The translations under genes and the position numbers were made by a program. From assembly GCA_910577525.1 (NCBI GenBank), contig CAJTLI010000003.1, forward strand, positions 1 through 64,000: 64,000 bases of DNA, in the 5' to 3' direction. This document shows positions 23,239 through 32,388 of this stretch, piece after piece. This DNA comes from an uncultured Oscillospiraceae bacterium (GTDB taxonomy: Bacteria > Bacillota > Clostridia > Oscillospirales > Oscillospiraceae). How positions within the stretch are numbered: the stretch's first letter is position 1; each line of letters starts with the position of its first letter. A model generated the notes under the pieces. That model was not told the DNA's origin and ran no database searches. It was given only the letters and a program-made list of their open reading frames with translations.

Positions 23239-24318
23239 TTACTCTTCTTTCTGTTTCTTCGGCCGTCCCCGGCGGGGCTTGGCCTTGATCTGCCCCAGCG
23301 GGTTGGACTGGGCCGCGTTTTGCAGGGCTTCGCTGTCCACATGGGTGTAAATCTGCGTGGTATTCAAATGCTCGTGGCCCAGCACCTCCTGGAGCGTCCG
23401 CACATCTACGCCGTTTTGCAGCATCAGAGTGGCGGCGGTGTGGCGGAGCTTGTGGGCGGAGTATTTACTGCTGTCAAGCCCCGCGGCGGTGAAGCGTTGC
23501 TTGAGCATATAGTGGACGCCGGCCTTGGTGATCCGGGTGTGCTTTCTGGTAATGAACAGGGCATAAGGGTCCGCCGCGCCGGAGTGGGAGCGCACCTCCA
23601 GCCAGTCTTCAATGGCGTTTTGACAGGCTGCGTTCAGGTAGACGATCCGCTCTTTGTTGCCCTTGCCCAGCACCCGCAGGCGGTCGCCCCGGACATCGGA
23701 GAGGTTCAGCCCAACCAGCTCCGAAATACGCACGCCGCAGTTCAAAAACAAAGTAATGATGCAGAAATCCCGCTCTGCGTTGTCGCCGTCGATGGATTCT
23801 AGAAGCTGAATGCTCTCGTCCAGCGTCAAATATCGCGGCAGAGTCTGACGAATTTTGGGGGAATCCAGCTCCTGGATGGGACTTTCGTCCAAAAGCTTTG
23901 CCTTTGATACCAGATATTTGTAAAAAGACCGGATTGTGGCCACTTTTCTGGCTCTGGAGGATACTTCTAAACCATAGCGGGAATTGGGATCATTGGCAAT
24001 TTTTTTCCGATCCCGGCTGAGAAAGCTGAGAAAGGCATAGATATCTGTCAATGTAACCGACTTGACCAAAGCTAAATCCACGTCGTCAATTGAAATCTCA
24101 TCCAGCGGCGTGGATCGGGGCACGCGGCCTTTTTCAATTTTGATATAGCGGAAAAAGGTCCGCAGATCCAGGAAATATTCGTCCACAGTTTTCCGGGAAT
24201 GGCCTTGGATGGTCTCATGATAGGCCAGAAAATCCCGCAGCAGCGGCGGAGCTTCAGTACGATAGTCTGTCATGCGAATCGGACGGGCACATTCATAACC
24301 TGGAGGACAGTTGGACAA
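23239..24318 (-). CDS. Xer-type tyrosine recombinase with a Cys-rich N-terminus
   Basis: Up to 359 aa. Catalytic residues: Arg in CGVRISEL, Lys in LGKGNKERIVYL, HKLRHTAATLML, LGHEHLNTTQIYTHV with the Tyr. The tail is Lys/Arg-rich (KPRRGRPKKQ). It resembles clostridial XerC-type proteins; the true XerD is elsewhere. The start is unclear: TTG 24318 has no good ribosome-binding site, ATG 24273 is possible, and the open frame continues upstream with further cysteines (CFEC ... NCPPGYEC) but no standard start. Confidence 0.85.
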   Translation of the reverse strand: MSNCPPGYECARPIRMTDYRTEAPPLLRDFLAYHETIQGHSRKTVDEYFLDLRTFFRYIKIEKGRVPRSTPLDEISIDDVDLALVKSVTLTDIYAFLSFLSRDRKKIANDPNSRYGLEVSSRARKVATIRSFYKYLVSKAKLLDESPIQELDSPKIRQTLPRYLTLDESIQLLESIDGDNAERDFCIITLFLNCGVRISELVGLNLSDVRGDRLRVLGKGNKERIVYLNAACQNAIEDWLEVRSHSGAADPYALFITRKHTRITKAGVHYMLKQRFTAAGLDSSKYSAHKLRHTAATLMLQNGVDVRTLQEVLGHEHLNTTQIYTHVDSEALQNAAQSNPLGQIKAKPRRGRPKKQKEE

Positions 24319-24369
24319 ACTAAGCAGGCATTCAAAGCACCAGTCTTCATTTGACCCGTTTCCCCTCCC

Positions 24370-24405
24370 CTCAACTCAACAAAATTTTTATTTTGTTGAG
24401 TTGAG
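24370..24405. repeat. Perfect 16-bp inverted repeat upstream of the Xer-like gene
   Basis: CTCAACTCAACAAAAT and its exact complement are separated by TTTT. The site lies between divergent genes rather than at a gene end, so it could be an operator or recombination site as well as a terminator-like hairpin. Confidence 0.8.
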
Positions 24406-24482
24406 TATGTACCAATCCGCACCTCCTCTCCTCATGGCCACATTGGGCCTTTTTGAGAACTCTTGCGATTCAGGTGGTTAAT

Positions 24483-24665
24483 ATGAGCTTTATTCCATGC
24501 ACACAGAACTGCAAATTTCAGGACGAAGGCTTGTGCACACTGGCTCAGGCGCAAGCCCCCGCCGGACAGGCCATGCCAAACGATGCCTGCCTGAATTTTA
24601 CGCCGCGGCTGTTAAATCAGCACGGCGATGGCTTCACGAATATTGCTGACCCGAATCAGATCTAA
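24483..24665 (+). CDS. Small cysteine-containing protein
   Basis: 60 aa: CTQNCKFQDEGLCTL, then NDACLNF. This pattern (three Cys near the start, a fourth in a C-x-N/Y-F block) is a recurrent small protein in Clostridia, possibly metal-binding; function unknown. ATG 24483 is the likely start. The last 54 bases overlap the end of radA on the opposite strand. Confidence 0.55.
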   Translation: MSFIPCTQNCKFQDEGLCTLAQAQAPAGQAMPNDACLNFTPRLLNQHGDGFTNIADPNQI

Positions 24666-25976
24666 GCCCTCAGGCGCGGCAAACTTTCCGCTGCTTCTGG
24701 CTGGAACAAGGCATTTTGTGAACCCCAGCCGCCGAACCTCGCTCAGCCGTTGATTGACGGCGCTCACCGCCCGCAGCTCTCCGGTGAGTCCCACCTCGCC
24801 GATGGCCGCTAGGTCAAACGGCACAGGCTTGTCCCGAAAACTGGAAGCCAACGCAATAATTAGCGCTAGGTCAGCGGCGGGTTCGTCCAGTGTCAGGCCG
24901 CCGATCACGTTGACATAGAAGTCACAGTTGGACAGCGCCAGTCCGCCCCGCTTCTCCAGCACCGCCAACATCATCATCGACCGGTTGTAGTCGAAACCGT
25001 TGCTGGTCCTGCGGGAATTTCCATAGGCTGACGGCGACAGCAACGCCTGTACCTCAGCCAGCACCGGACGGACCCCTTCCATCACACAGGTGACGCAGGA
25101 GCCCGGCATGTTTTCGGGACGCCCGGACAACATGGCCTCCGACGGATTGGGAACCTCCACCAGCCCCTTGTCCCCCATTTCGAATACACCGATCTCGTTG
25201 GTGGCGCCAAAGCGGTTTTTTGCCGCCCGCAAAATGCGGTAAGAGTTATGTGCCTCGCCTTCGAAATGGAGGACACAATCCACCATATGCTCCAACACCT
25301 TGGGTCCGGCCAGAGAGCCCTCCTTATTGATGTGTCCTACCACAAACACTGTGACACCCATCCCCTTGGCCAGGTGCATCAGCGCCATCGTGCACTCCTT
25401 TACCTGGGCCACGCTGCCCGGCGAGGAATTGGAATCGCCGTTATAAATGGTCTGAATGGAGTCCACGATCAGGATATCCGGCTGTTTCTCCTGCACAGCG
25501 GCGATAACATCGTCAAGGTTCGTCTCAGCGTAAAGATAGAGACGGTCATCCCGAACCCCCAAACGCTGGGCCCGCAGCTTAATCTGACGCTCGGATTCCT
25601 CTCCGGAAACATATAAGACATCTGAAAAACGGCATAGATTGTCGCAGATTTGCAGCATCAGCGTGGACTTTCCAATACCCGGCGCTCCACCTACCAGCAC
25701 AAGCGAGCCCTTCACCGCACCGCCGCCCAGCACCCGGTCTAATTCGCTCATACCAGTGTCAAAGCGCAGTTCATCCACCGCCTCCACCTCGGCAATGGGG
25801 CGGGGACGGCGTACTCCGAGCCCGGTGGGCGCGGACACCGACGCCTTTTTTTTAATGTCCGCTGCGGGCCGTTCTATGATGGTGTTCCATGCCCCGCAGG
25901 ACGGGCATCTTCCCTGCCATTTCAAAACCTCATTTCCGCAGTCTGTACAGTAAAACAGAGTCTTGGCCTTTGCCAT
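24612..25976 (-). CDS. radA: DNA repair protein RadA
   Basis: 454 aa. An N-terminal zinc finger (CTDCG ... CPSCG), Walker A GGAPGIGKSTLM, the RadA motif KNRFG and a C-terminal Lon-protease-like domain. It promotes branch migration of recombination intermediates. It is 1 base after the CwlD-like amidase gene start side (stop TAA of the amidase at 25978), so the two read in opposite operon order: radA first, within one leftward unit. Confidence 0.95.
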   Translation of the reverse strand: MAKAKTLFYCTDCGNEVLKWQGRCPSCGAWNTIIERPAADIKKKASVSAPTGLGVRRPRPIAEVEAVDELRFDTGMSELDRVLGGGAVKGSLVLVGGAPGIGKSTLMLQICDNLCRFSDVLYVSGEESERQIKLRAQRLGVRDDRLYLYAETNLDDVIAAVQEKQPDILIVDSIQTIYNGDSNSSPGSVAQVKECTMALMHLAKGMGVTVFVVGHINKEGSLAGPKVLEHMVDCVLHFEGEAHNSYRILRAAKNRFGATNEIGVFEMGDKGLVEVPNPSEAMLSGRPENMPGSCVTCVMEGVRPVLAEVQALLSPSAYGNSRRTSNGFDYNRSMMMLAVLEKRGGLALSNCDFYVNVIGGLTLDEPAADLALIIALASSFRDKPVPFDLAAIGEVGLTGELRAVSAVNQRLSEVRRLGFTKCLVPARSSGKFAAPEGLDLIRVSNIREAIAVLI

Positions 25977-25977
25977 G

Positions 25978-26694
25978 TTATTCCCCTCTTTTCGTGATAA
26001 GGTCCCCCTGAACTCCAGAGAAATAGGAACCGGCCAGTGCTACTGCCACTTTTCGTTGGTAGGAATCCGTACACAGCAATGCGGCCTCTTCTCCATTGCT
26101 CAGAAATCCACACTCCACCAAAATAGCCGGACAAGTGATGTGATCAAATAAATAAATGCCGTCAGGTATGGGTTTGGCTTTGCGGTCATTTTCCGGAGAC
26201 AAGATCTGCCGCAGAGCCTCCTGCGCGTGTTCTCCCCACTGACGGTTTGCCTCTCCTTCACCATAAAACACCTGGGACCCGCTATATCTCGGGTCTGTAA
26301 AGTGATTTTGGTGTACACTAATAAGGAGAGCGTTCGGCACATGTTCTACCATTGCGACCCGATTTTTCAGGTCGGACACCTTTTTTTGCCGGATGGTCTC
26401 CGCCTCACTGCTGTGGAGTGAAGTATCCGAATTTCGAGTCAGACTGGGCTCCACGCCCAAAAAAGTCATCAGGGCATGGGTCTTTAGAACGATTGCCAAA
26501 TTGATATCGCTCTCCTTGTTTCCGGCGGCGGTACTAGCCCCGCCGTCCTCCCCGCCATGTCCGGCATCCAAAATCAATGTACAGGCCTGCTCCTGAGCAA
26601 TTGCCGCTGTAGGAACCGCCTCGTCTGGGTTCAGCCAGCCTATTCCGGCCAGCACGCACAGGCAAAGCACCAGCAATATCATGTCACGTTTCAT
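25978..26694 (-). CDS. CwlD-like N-acetylmuramoyl-L-alanine amidase
   Basis: 238 aa with an N-terminal membrane anchor (MILLVLCLCVLAGIGWL). It has an amidase_3 domain: LDAGHGGEDGG (Zn His), NLAIVLKTH, SVHQNHF (Zn His) and LVECGFLSNGEE (catalytic Glu). CwlD helps make muramic-delta-lactam in the spore cortex; size and layout fit. ATG 26694 is chosen over an upstream in-frame start because it begins the signal anchor. It lies upstream of radA in transcription order. Confidence 0.85.
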   Translation of the reverse strand: MKRDMILLVLCLCVLAGIGWLNPDEAVPTAAIAQEQACTLILDAGHGGEDGGASTAAGNKESDINLAIVLKTHALMTFLGVEPSLTRNSDTSLHSSEAETIRQKKVSDLKNRVAMVEHVPNALLISVHQNHFTDPRYSGSQVFYGEGEANRQWGEHAQEALRQILSPENDRKAKPIPDGIYLFDHITCPAILVECGFLSNGEEAALLCTDSYQRKVAVALAGSYFSGVQGDLITKRGE

Positions 26695-26753
26695 AAGCCA
26701 GTCCCCCTTCCCTTCACCATATGAGAATGGAAACTGCTTCATGCCCCCGCTGA

Positions 26754-28223
26754 CTACAAATAGGAAAACACTTCCATATGCCGCTGAGAAATCTTGACGG
26801 ATACCTGGGGGAATCGTTTCGCCAGCCAGTCCTGTAGTACGATGCAGACAACGTTTTCGGTGGGAAAGTGTCCAGCGTCCACAAGATTGAGCCCCGACGC
26901 CCGTGCCTCCAAAAATTGATGATATTTCACGTCTGAGGTAACAAACGTATCACAGCCCTGGGCCAGAGCATCGCCCATCATATCGGCGCAGGCCCCGCCG
27001 CCTACCGCCACTTTTCGGACAGGTAGTCCGCCGTCCACAAGCCGTATTCCGTTGGCGCCCAAGAGCCGCTTCACCGCCATAGCAAAATCGTACAGGGGCT
27101 GCTCCGGCACATAACCCACCCTGCCGATGCCATAGGGCCGTCCCTGCCCGTCCACACCGGACTGCTTGAGCTGGCTGATTTCTGTCAGCCCCAGGCGCAG
27201 GGCCAGGGCGTCGTTGACGCCCCCCTCAACCGCATCCAGATTGGTGTGGGCGCAAATGGCGGCTACGCCGTTCTCAGCCAGCGTAAGAAGGCAGCGCCCG
27301 GTGGGCGTCTCGTCTGTAACCGCTTTCACTCCGCCGAATATGATTGGATGGTGGGCTACGATCAGCTGGACTCCTTGCTCTACGGCCTCCTGCACCACCT
27401 GTTCGGTGATATCCAGCGCCACCAGAATCTTGGTGACGGAGTCCCCTCCTCTTCCCAGCAAAAAACCGGCGTTGTCAAAGCTCTCCTGAAGCTCAAACGG
27501 TGCTTTTTCTTGTAAAAAAGCAAACACTTCTGTCACTGTGGTCACAGGCTCCAGCTCCTTTTTCATTTTTTGCAGCCCAGCAGTCACGGTCTCCAGCCGG
27601 GCAATGGCTGCTTGGTCCAACACCTGCGCGGCTCTCTGTCCCCGCAAAGCCTTTTCCGCCTTTTGCTCCATCAGAGACAGGTAATCCAGCCTCAGCGGAT
27701 CATTGCGGTTCACACCGGCCCAGAGCTCGGCCAAGGACAGCGATGGCGCTGCCCCTCCCTTGACAATCCATATACTGTAAAGCCTTTTCCCTTCCTGGGC
27801 AAGGACCTCATTGAGAATCGCATATCCATGGCTTTGCAGCCATGAACGAAGCTGAAATGTGCCGGTCATCGGCTGTAACAGCAGCAGCTTGCCTTCTCTC
27901 GTCCAGGGTGCGGCTTCCAGAATCGCGGCAATTGTTTCCCCGCCCATCCCGGCGACAACAATGGTGTCAACCTCATGTTCCACAATGCCAGCCAGGCCAT
28001 TGCAGAGTCGAAAAGATATTTTATCGCTCAATCCGTATTGACGGGCGGTCTCCTTTCCCCGCTCCAGCGGACCTTCACGCAGGTCGGCGGCAACGGCGCT
28101 TTCGATCCGGCCATTCAGCAGGAGCCAGACCGGCAAATATCCGTGGTCGGTACCCACATCGGCCAGCCGGGCATTCTGAGGAACCTGCTCCGCAATTGCA
28201 CGCAGCCGCTGTGTTAACTCCAT
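26754..28223 (-). CDS. TrmK-Nif3 fusion protein
   Basis: 489 aa. Residues 1 to about 225 match TrmK, the tRNA adenine-22 N1-methyltransferase (ADVGTDHGYLPVWLL, VAGMGGETI). From about 230 the protein matches the Nif3/YqfO dinuclear-metal family (ESFDNAGFLLG, VAHHPIIFGG, CAHTNLDAVEGGVND, VTSDVKYHQFLEA, DAGHFPTE). In Bacillus these are adjacent separate genes. An AAAGGAG with an in-frame GTG about 8 bases later sits at the join, so Nif3 may also be made alone. Confidence 0.9.
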   Translation of the reverse strand: MELTQRLRAIAEQVPQNARLADVGTDHGYLPVWLLLNGRIESAVAADLREGPLERGKETARQYGLSDKISFRLCNGLAGIVEHEVDTIVVAGMGGETIAAILEAAPWTREGKLLLLQPMTGTFQLRSWLQSHGYAILNEVLAQEGKRLYSIWIVKGGAAPSLSLAELWAGVNRNDPLRLDYLSLMEQKAEKALRGQRAAQVLDQAAIARLETVTAGLQKMKKELEPVTTVTEVFAFLQEKAPFELQESFDNAGFLLGRGGDSVTKILVALDITEQVVQEAVEQGVQLIVAHHPIIFGGVKAVTDETPTGRCLLTLAENGVAAICAHTNLDAVEGGVNDALALRLGLTEISQLKQSGVDGQGRPYGIGRVGYVPEQPLYDFAMAVKRLLGANGIRLVDGGLPVRKVAVGGGACADMMGDALAQGCDTFVTSDVKYHQFLEARASGLNLVDAGHFPTENVVCIVLQDWLAKRFPQVSVKISQRHMEVFSYL

Positions 28224-28253
28224 GTTCTCCCCCCTGTTCTCGTTAGGATAAAT

Positions 28254-28280
28254 GAAAAGAGCGGAAATTCCGCTCTTTTC
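28254..28280 (-). terminator. Rho-independent terminator after the DUF1858 gene
   Basis: A 13-bp stem GAAAAGAGCGGAA / TTCCGCTCTTTTC, one-base loop as drawn, short T-run when read leftward. Confidence 0.7.
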
Positions 28281-28290
28281 AAAGGACGGC

Positions 28291-28488
28291 TCAAGCGATA
28301 GAAGCGTTCAGCTGTTCCAGAAGATCGTCTACATCCACGCCGTGGACCATGCAGGCCTGCTCCACCGTCTCTCCCCTCGAAGAGGGGCAGCCCAGGCAGT
28401 GCATGCCGATGGACAGGAAGATGGGGGCGGTGTCGGGCGCGATGTCCAGAATATCACCAATGATGGTATCCTTTGTAATTTGAGCCAT
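28291..28488 (-). CDS. DUF1858 domain protein
   Basis: 65 aa with the DUF1858 signature: TIGDILDIAPDTAPIFLSIGMHCLGCPSS, containing the C-x-x-C redox pair. Members are often linked to hybrid-cluster or other redox proteins. The partner is not evident here. It has its own terminator. Confidence 0.88.
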   Translation of the reverse strand: MAQITKDTIIGDILDIAPDTAPIFLSIGMHCLGCPSSRGETVEQACMVHGVDVDDLLEQLNASIA

Positions 28489-28689
28489 GTCAGGATGACC
28501 TCCTTGCAGTTTTTGTCGAACGGATATAGTATATCCAATCAGCAGAAAATTTGCAATAGTTTATTGGCATTTTTACATAGAAAAAGGATAAGGGTCTTTC
28601 CGGGACCGCAGTTTATGGGCATATGCTCAGGATTTCAAACGGACTTACCGCTTCTGGTCCTGTTCTTATCGCATGTAAACTTAAAAAAA

Positions 28690-28725
28690 GGAAAGAGGCC
28701 ATTTCTTTTGAAATAGCCTCTTTCC
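28690..28725 (-). terminator. Terminator of tRNA-Arg
   Basis: A 10-bp stem GGAAAGAGGC / GCCTCTTTCC extended by an inner ATTTC / GAAAT. Read leftward, it ends in a run of seven T. Confidence 0.85.
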
Positions 28726-28802
28726 TGGTACGGCTGAAGGGATTCGAACCCCCGACCTTTTGGTTCGTAGCCAAACACTCTATCCAGCTGAGCTACAGCC
28801 GC
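28726..28802 (-). tRNA. tRNA-Arg (anticodon ACG)
   Basis: 77 bases including encoded CCA. The anticodon loop reads CTACGAA between stem halves TTTGG and CCAAA; the T-arm has GGTTCGAATCC and the D-arm AGCTCAGCTGGATAGAGT. ACG (with A34 as inosine) decodes CGU, CGC and CGA. Confidence 0.97.
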
Positions 28803-28942
28803 GTACGCTCTTTCTGAGAGCTAACTTATCATAACACATCATTCTATAAAATGCAAGCGTTTTTTTCACTTTTTTGAAAAAATACACAGGCAGGTTTGCT
28901 CCTCCTTTGGACAAATTTCTCCCTTCTGCGTTCAACGAAAGG

Positions 28943-29998
28943 CTACCGCTTGGACCAGCTGTCAAACCGGTGCAGCATCGCGGATACCTCTGACCGGGCG
29001 GCATCGCCTTCGGGACGCAGTAATCTGTTGTCCCCCTTCAGAATACCTGCACCTACAGCCCAAGACATGGCCTCTTTGCTCCAGGAGGCCACCGACGCGG
29101 AATCTGAGAACCCGGACAGGTCGGCGGAAGCGCTTACATCATACCCCATCTTCGCGGCATACCGGTAGAGAATCAGGGCGATCTCCTGACGCGTCACATT
29201 GGCGGAGGGATTGAACCGGCCGTCTCCAACCCCGTTTACCACACCCGTCTGCCCTGCCCAAATGGTGCCTGAGGTATACCATTTGCCATCGGGAATATCT
29301 CGAAACATGGCGGAATAGCTCACCGGCGGCTTTCCAGCCAGTCTATGCAGTACGGTAGTCATCATGCAGCGCTGCATCTTACCGTTGGGGCTGAACTCGG
29401 TTTCAGAGGTTCCGTAAAACAACCCGCTGCGATAGACATAGGCCACGTCGCTGTAATACCATTCCCCCTCGCTCACATCGGTAAAGGGAAGCGCTACAGG
29501 CGGCTGTACAGGGTTTCCCGCTGTCACCGACCACGTCCCTTCCGCCATCCATCGGGCGGTATCAGAGGTCACCACCAGCGCGGCGTCTGTCCCCGCCAAA
29601 TAGCGGTGGCCTGCGGTGAGCATACCTCCCGGGTTCACTTCCCTGCCCTCAGTGGCGTCCACTAAGATTCCGCTCTGCACCACTCCGCTTCCAGCGGCCC
29701 AGATCAGCCCATAGCCGACGGACGCAGAGACAATATCTCCGTTGACCCCGTTCTGAGCGGCAAAGGCCCCTGAGCCGGCTTCAGTTCCACCGGAGCTCGC
29801 CTGTTCCGCGAACTCATTATACAAGGCGGTGGTGTTCCGGTCCACGTCCATGCGCACAATCGCCGTCAGATCATTCCAAAATGTTCCGTTCAAATAGCTG
29901 AGCGAGACCAGCGTGTTGGACTGGCTGTCCGCAAACGCCGCCACGCCGCCTGTTAAGAGGACCAGCGCAAGTCCTCCGGCCAAAAACCTTTTTTTCAT
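28943..29998 (-). CDS. SLH-domain secreted protein
   Basis: 351 aa with a signal peptide (MKKRFLAGGLALVLLTGGVAAFA). An N-terminal region without a recognised fold is followed by three S-layer homology repeats (FTDVSEGEWYYSDVAYVYRSGLFYGT; FRDIPDGKWYTSGTIWAG; FSDSASVASWSKEAMSWAVGAG). It should be exported and anchored to cell-wall polymers. Its start overlaps the rex stop (ATGA), an unusual pairing of a surface protein with a redox regulator. Confidence 0.88.
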   Translation of the reverse strand: MKKRFLAGGLALVLLTGGVAAFADSQSNTLVSLSYLNGTFWNDLTAIVRMDVDRNTTALYNEFAEQASSGGTEAGSGAFAAQNGVNGDIVSASVGYGLIWAAGSGVVQSGILVDATEGREVNPGGMLTAGHRYLAGTDAALVVTSDTARWMAEGTWSVTAGNPVQPPVALPFTDVSEGEWYYSDVAYVYRSGLFYGTSETEFSPNGKMQRCMMTTVLHRLAGKPPVSYSAMFRDIPDGKWYTSGTIWAGQTGVVNGVGDGRFNPSANVTRQEIALILYRYAAKMGYDVSASADLSGFSDSASVASWSKEAMSWAVGAGILKGDNRLLRPEGDAARSEVSAMLHRFDSWSKR

Positions 29999-30633
29999 AT
30001 CGTTTCCTCAGAGATCATGTAGCTCAGGGTAAGCAAGCTGTCGGCAAAATGGACATCCTCGATCTGGACGTTAGGCATATCCTGCTGGGGCAGCTCCACA
30101 TTTGTGAAGTTCCAGATGCCCGTCACGCCGCACTGGGCCACCCGCCGGGCAGTGGATTCCGCAACTCCAGCCGGGACAGTAAGTACGCACACGCTCACTG
30201 GATCTTTCCGAAGGTAGTCTTCCAGGCTGTCCGCGTGGTAGACCGGGGTGCCGCTGATCTGGGTTCCCACCAGTTCCAGGTCCACATCAAAAGCGGCCAC
30301 CAGCTGAAAACCGTTGGATTTGAACGGAAAGTTTTCCATCAGGGCCCGGCCCAAATTGCCTGCCCCCAGGATTACCGCCGTATGGTTTCGATTCATCCCC
30401 AGAATTTCTGCAACCTCAAAACGCAGGCGCTCCACATTATAGCCGTATCCCTGCTGGCCAAACCCGCCGAAGCAGGACAGGTCCTGCCGGATCTGAGAGG
30501 CGGTGAGCCCCATCGACTTTGCCAGTGAGCTGGAGGAGATCCGCACTGTTCCGGCTCGGAGCAGCTCGTCCAGATGCCGGTAATACCGCGGCAGGCGCCG
30601 GATCACTGCGGAGGATATTTTGTCTTTCTTCAT
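29995..30633 (-). CDS. rex: Redox-sensing repressor Rex
   Basis: 212 aa. It has an N-terminal winged helix (RLPRYYRHLDELL, SSSLAKSMGLTASQIRQDLSCFGGFGQQGYGY) and a Rossmann domain with the NAD(H)-binding GAGNLGRAL. Rex represses fermentation and electron-transfer genes when NADH is low. ATG 30633 has AAGGAAC upstream. It is divergent from the spore-type gene set. Confidence 0.95.
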   Translation of the reverse strand: MKKDKISSAVIRRLPRYYRHLDELLRAGTVRISSSSLAKSMGLTASQIRQDLSCFGGFGQQGYGYNVERLRFEVAEILGMNRNHTAVILGAGNLGRALMENFPFKSNGFQLVAAFDVDLELVGTQISGTPVYHADSLEDYLRKDPVSVCVLTVPAGVAESTARRVAQCGVTGIWNFTNVELPQQDMPNVQIEDVHFADSLLTLSYMISEETI

Positions 30634-30665
30634 AATTAGACCGTTCCTTGCTAAAGATTTCAATT

Positions 30666-30694
30666 ATTTTACCCCATTTACACCCCTTTGTCAA
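30666..30694 (-). promoter_or_regulatory. SigA-type promoter of rex
   Basis: TTGACA (30694-30689), 17-bp spacer, TAAAAT (30671-30666). Confidence 0.75.
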
Positions 30695-30768
30695 TTTGAT
30701 TGACGGCAAATTCACAAATTTCCATTCATTGAATAGACTGTATCATATTCTGTAAGGAGGAGTGGTCT

Positions 30769-31158
30769 ATGCCTCAAACCGGTTCCCTTGTTGTCCGTGC
30801 TTTCACTTCCCTCGCCCAGCTGCCCGTTTCCGGAGCCACCGTCATCATCTCCAGCCAGGAGGAGGACGGCCGCCGAAAGGTCTATTCCATTCAGACCACC
30901 GATGAGAGCGGAGGCACTCAGCCCATCCAGCTGGAGGCCCCCGATCAATCTCTCAGCGAGTCTCCCGGCGGAGCCGCCCCTTTCTCCGATTACTCCCTGG
31001 TGGTGGAGCATCCGGAATATTACCTGGCCACGTTTGAAAAGCTCCAGGTGTTTCCGGGGATAGAGACCGTGCAGAATGTCCCGCTGGTTCCTCTCCCCCA
31101 GCCCGCCGGAGGCGACATCACCGCCGCCCCGGTGGTGGTCACGCCCCAGCCGCTGTGA
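30769..31158 (+). CDS. Conserved protein preceding spore peptidoglycan-binding genes
   Basis: 129 aa. The beginning, TGSLVVRAFTSLAQLPVSGATVIISSQ, looks like a carboxypeptidase-regulatory/Ig-like beta fold; the C-terminus is Pro-rich. There is no signal peptide. It precedes two peptidoglycan-binding proteins with the same orientation and is known as their companion in Clostridia, probably a spore protein. AAGGAGG precedes ATG 30769. Confidence 0.65.
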   Translation: MPQTGSLVVRAFTSLAQLPVSGATVIISSQEEDGRRKVYSIQTTDESGGTQPIQLEAPDQSLSESPGGAAPFSDYSLVVEHPEYYLATFEKLQVFPGIETVQNVPLVPLPQPAGGDITAAPVVVTPQPL

Positions 31159-31186
31159 CGCGCCGCACGCGAATAAGGAGGTCCCT

Positions 31187-32371
31187 ATGCCTATTTCAGT
31201 CACGCCCTACATACCTCAGACCATCACCGTCCACACCGGCCCAGCCAGCCAGTGGGCGGAAAACGTGACGGTGCCCTTCCCCGACTATATTAAAAATGTG
31301 GCCTCCAGCGAGATCTATCCCACCTGGCCGGAGGCCGCCCTTCGGGCCAACATTCTGGCCCAGACCTCGTTTGCCCTCAACCGGGTGTACACGGAATACT
31401 ACCCCAGCCGGGGATACGACTTCGATATCACCGGCTCCACCATGAACGACCAGAAATTTATCAAGGGACGGAGCACCTTTGAAAATGTGGATAACCTGGT
31501 GGATGACCTGTTTACCACCTATATTCGGCGGAAAGGCTTTGTGGAGCCCCTGGCCGCCAAGTTTTGCAACGGAACCACCGTCACCTGCGACGGCCTGTCC
31601 CAGTGGGGCAGCGAGAGGCTGGCCCGCCAGGGAATGGGTACCATGGACATTCTGCGCTACTATTATGGCGATGACATCGAGCTGGTGTCCAACGCCCCCA
31701 TCCGCGATATCCAGTACTCCTACCCCGGCTACCCCCTGCAAAAAGGCTCCTCCGGCAGCTATGTCACTGTGCTCCAGGCCATGCTCAACCGCATCTCCCG
31801 CAACTATCCCGCCATTCCCCGGATCAGCCCGGCGGACGGTATTTTCGGCAGCCGCACCGAGGAGTCGGTGAAGGCGTTCCAACGCATTTTCAACCTCACT
31901 CCCGACGGCATTGTGGGCCAAGGCACCTGGTATAAGCTGGTGTCCCTCCACGGGGCAGTTCGGAAGCTGTCGGAATTGGTCAGCGAGGGCCAGCCCTTTA
32001 CCCAGATCCAGGGCCCCGCCCCCGGAGTCACCCTCCGGGAGGGCAGCACCGGTCCGGCGGTGTCCGCCCTGCAATACTTCATCTCCATCATCGGCCAGTT
32101 CTCCTCCGCTGTGCCCGTACTGGCCATCGACGGTATCTTCGGGCCCCAGACCGCCCAAGCCGTCAACACCGTCCAGAGCCGTCTGGGCCTGCCCGTCACC
32201 GGGGTGGTGGATCAGGCCACCTGGCAGGGCATTTATGACGAGTATTTGGGCATCGCCCGCACCGCTCTGGCGGGGGCCGGACTGCCCACCACCCCGGAAC
32301 AGATCGAACAGAGGGTCCTGTCGGGCCAGTTCCCCGGCTATGACCTCAGCTATGGAAGCACAGACGCCTGA
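31187..32371 (+). CDS. Spore cortex-type protein: SpoIID-like domain plus peptidoglycan-binding repeats
   Basis: 394 aa without a signal peptide. The N-terminal ~180 residues (FPDYIKNVASSEIYPTWPEAALRANILAQTSFALNR, CNGTTVTCDGLSQWGS) resemble SpoIID/LytB amidase-enhancer domains. Two PG_binding_1 repeats follow (SADGIFGSRTEESVKAFQ-type and IDGIFGPQTAQAVNTVQ). Clostridial homologues are annotated as spore cortex-lytic or peptidoglycan-binding proteins. Lack of a signal peptide fits a mother-cell protein applied to the forespore surface. ATG 31187 has AAGGAGG. Confidence 0.8.
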   Translation: MPISVTPYIPQTITVHTGPASQWAENVTVPFPDYIKNVASSEIYPTWPEAALRANILAQTSFALNRVYTEYYPSRGYDFDITGSTMNDQKFIKGRSTFENVDNLVDDLFTTYIRRKGFVEPLAAKFCNGTTVTCDGLSQWGSERLARQGMGTMDILRYYYGDDIELVSNAPIRDIQYSYPGYPLQKGSSGSYVTVLQAMLNRISRNYPAIPRISPADGIFGSRTEESVKAFQRIFNLTPDGIVGQGTWYKLVSLHGAVRKLSELVSEGQPFTQIQGPAPGVTLREGSTGPAVSALQYFISIIGQFSSAVPVLAIDGIFGPQTAQAVNTVQSRLGLPVTGVVDQATWQGIYDEYLGIARTALAGAGLPTTPEQIEQRVLSGQFPGYDLSYGSTDA

Positions 32372-32388
32372 AAGGAAGGGAAACTGCC

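Noticed and set aside
26754..28223. Two separate genes trmK and nif3
   Set aside because: No stop codon lies between the domains; one continuous frame is seen, though an internal start is possible.
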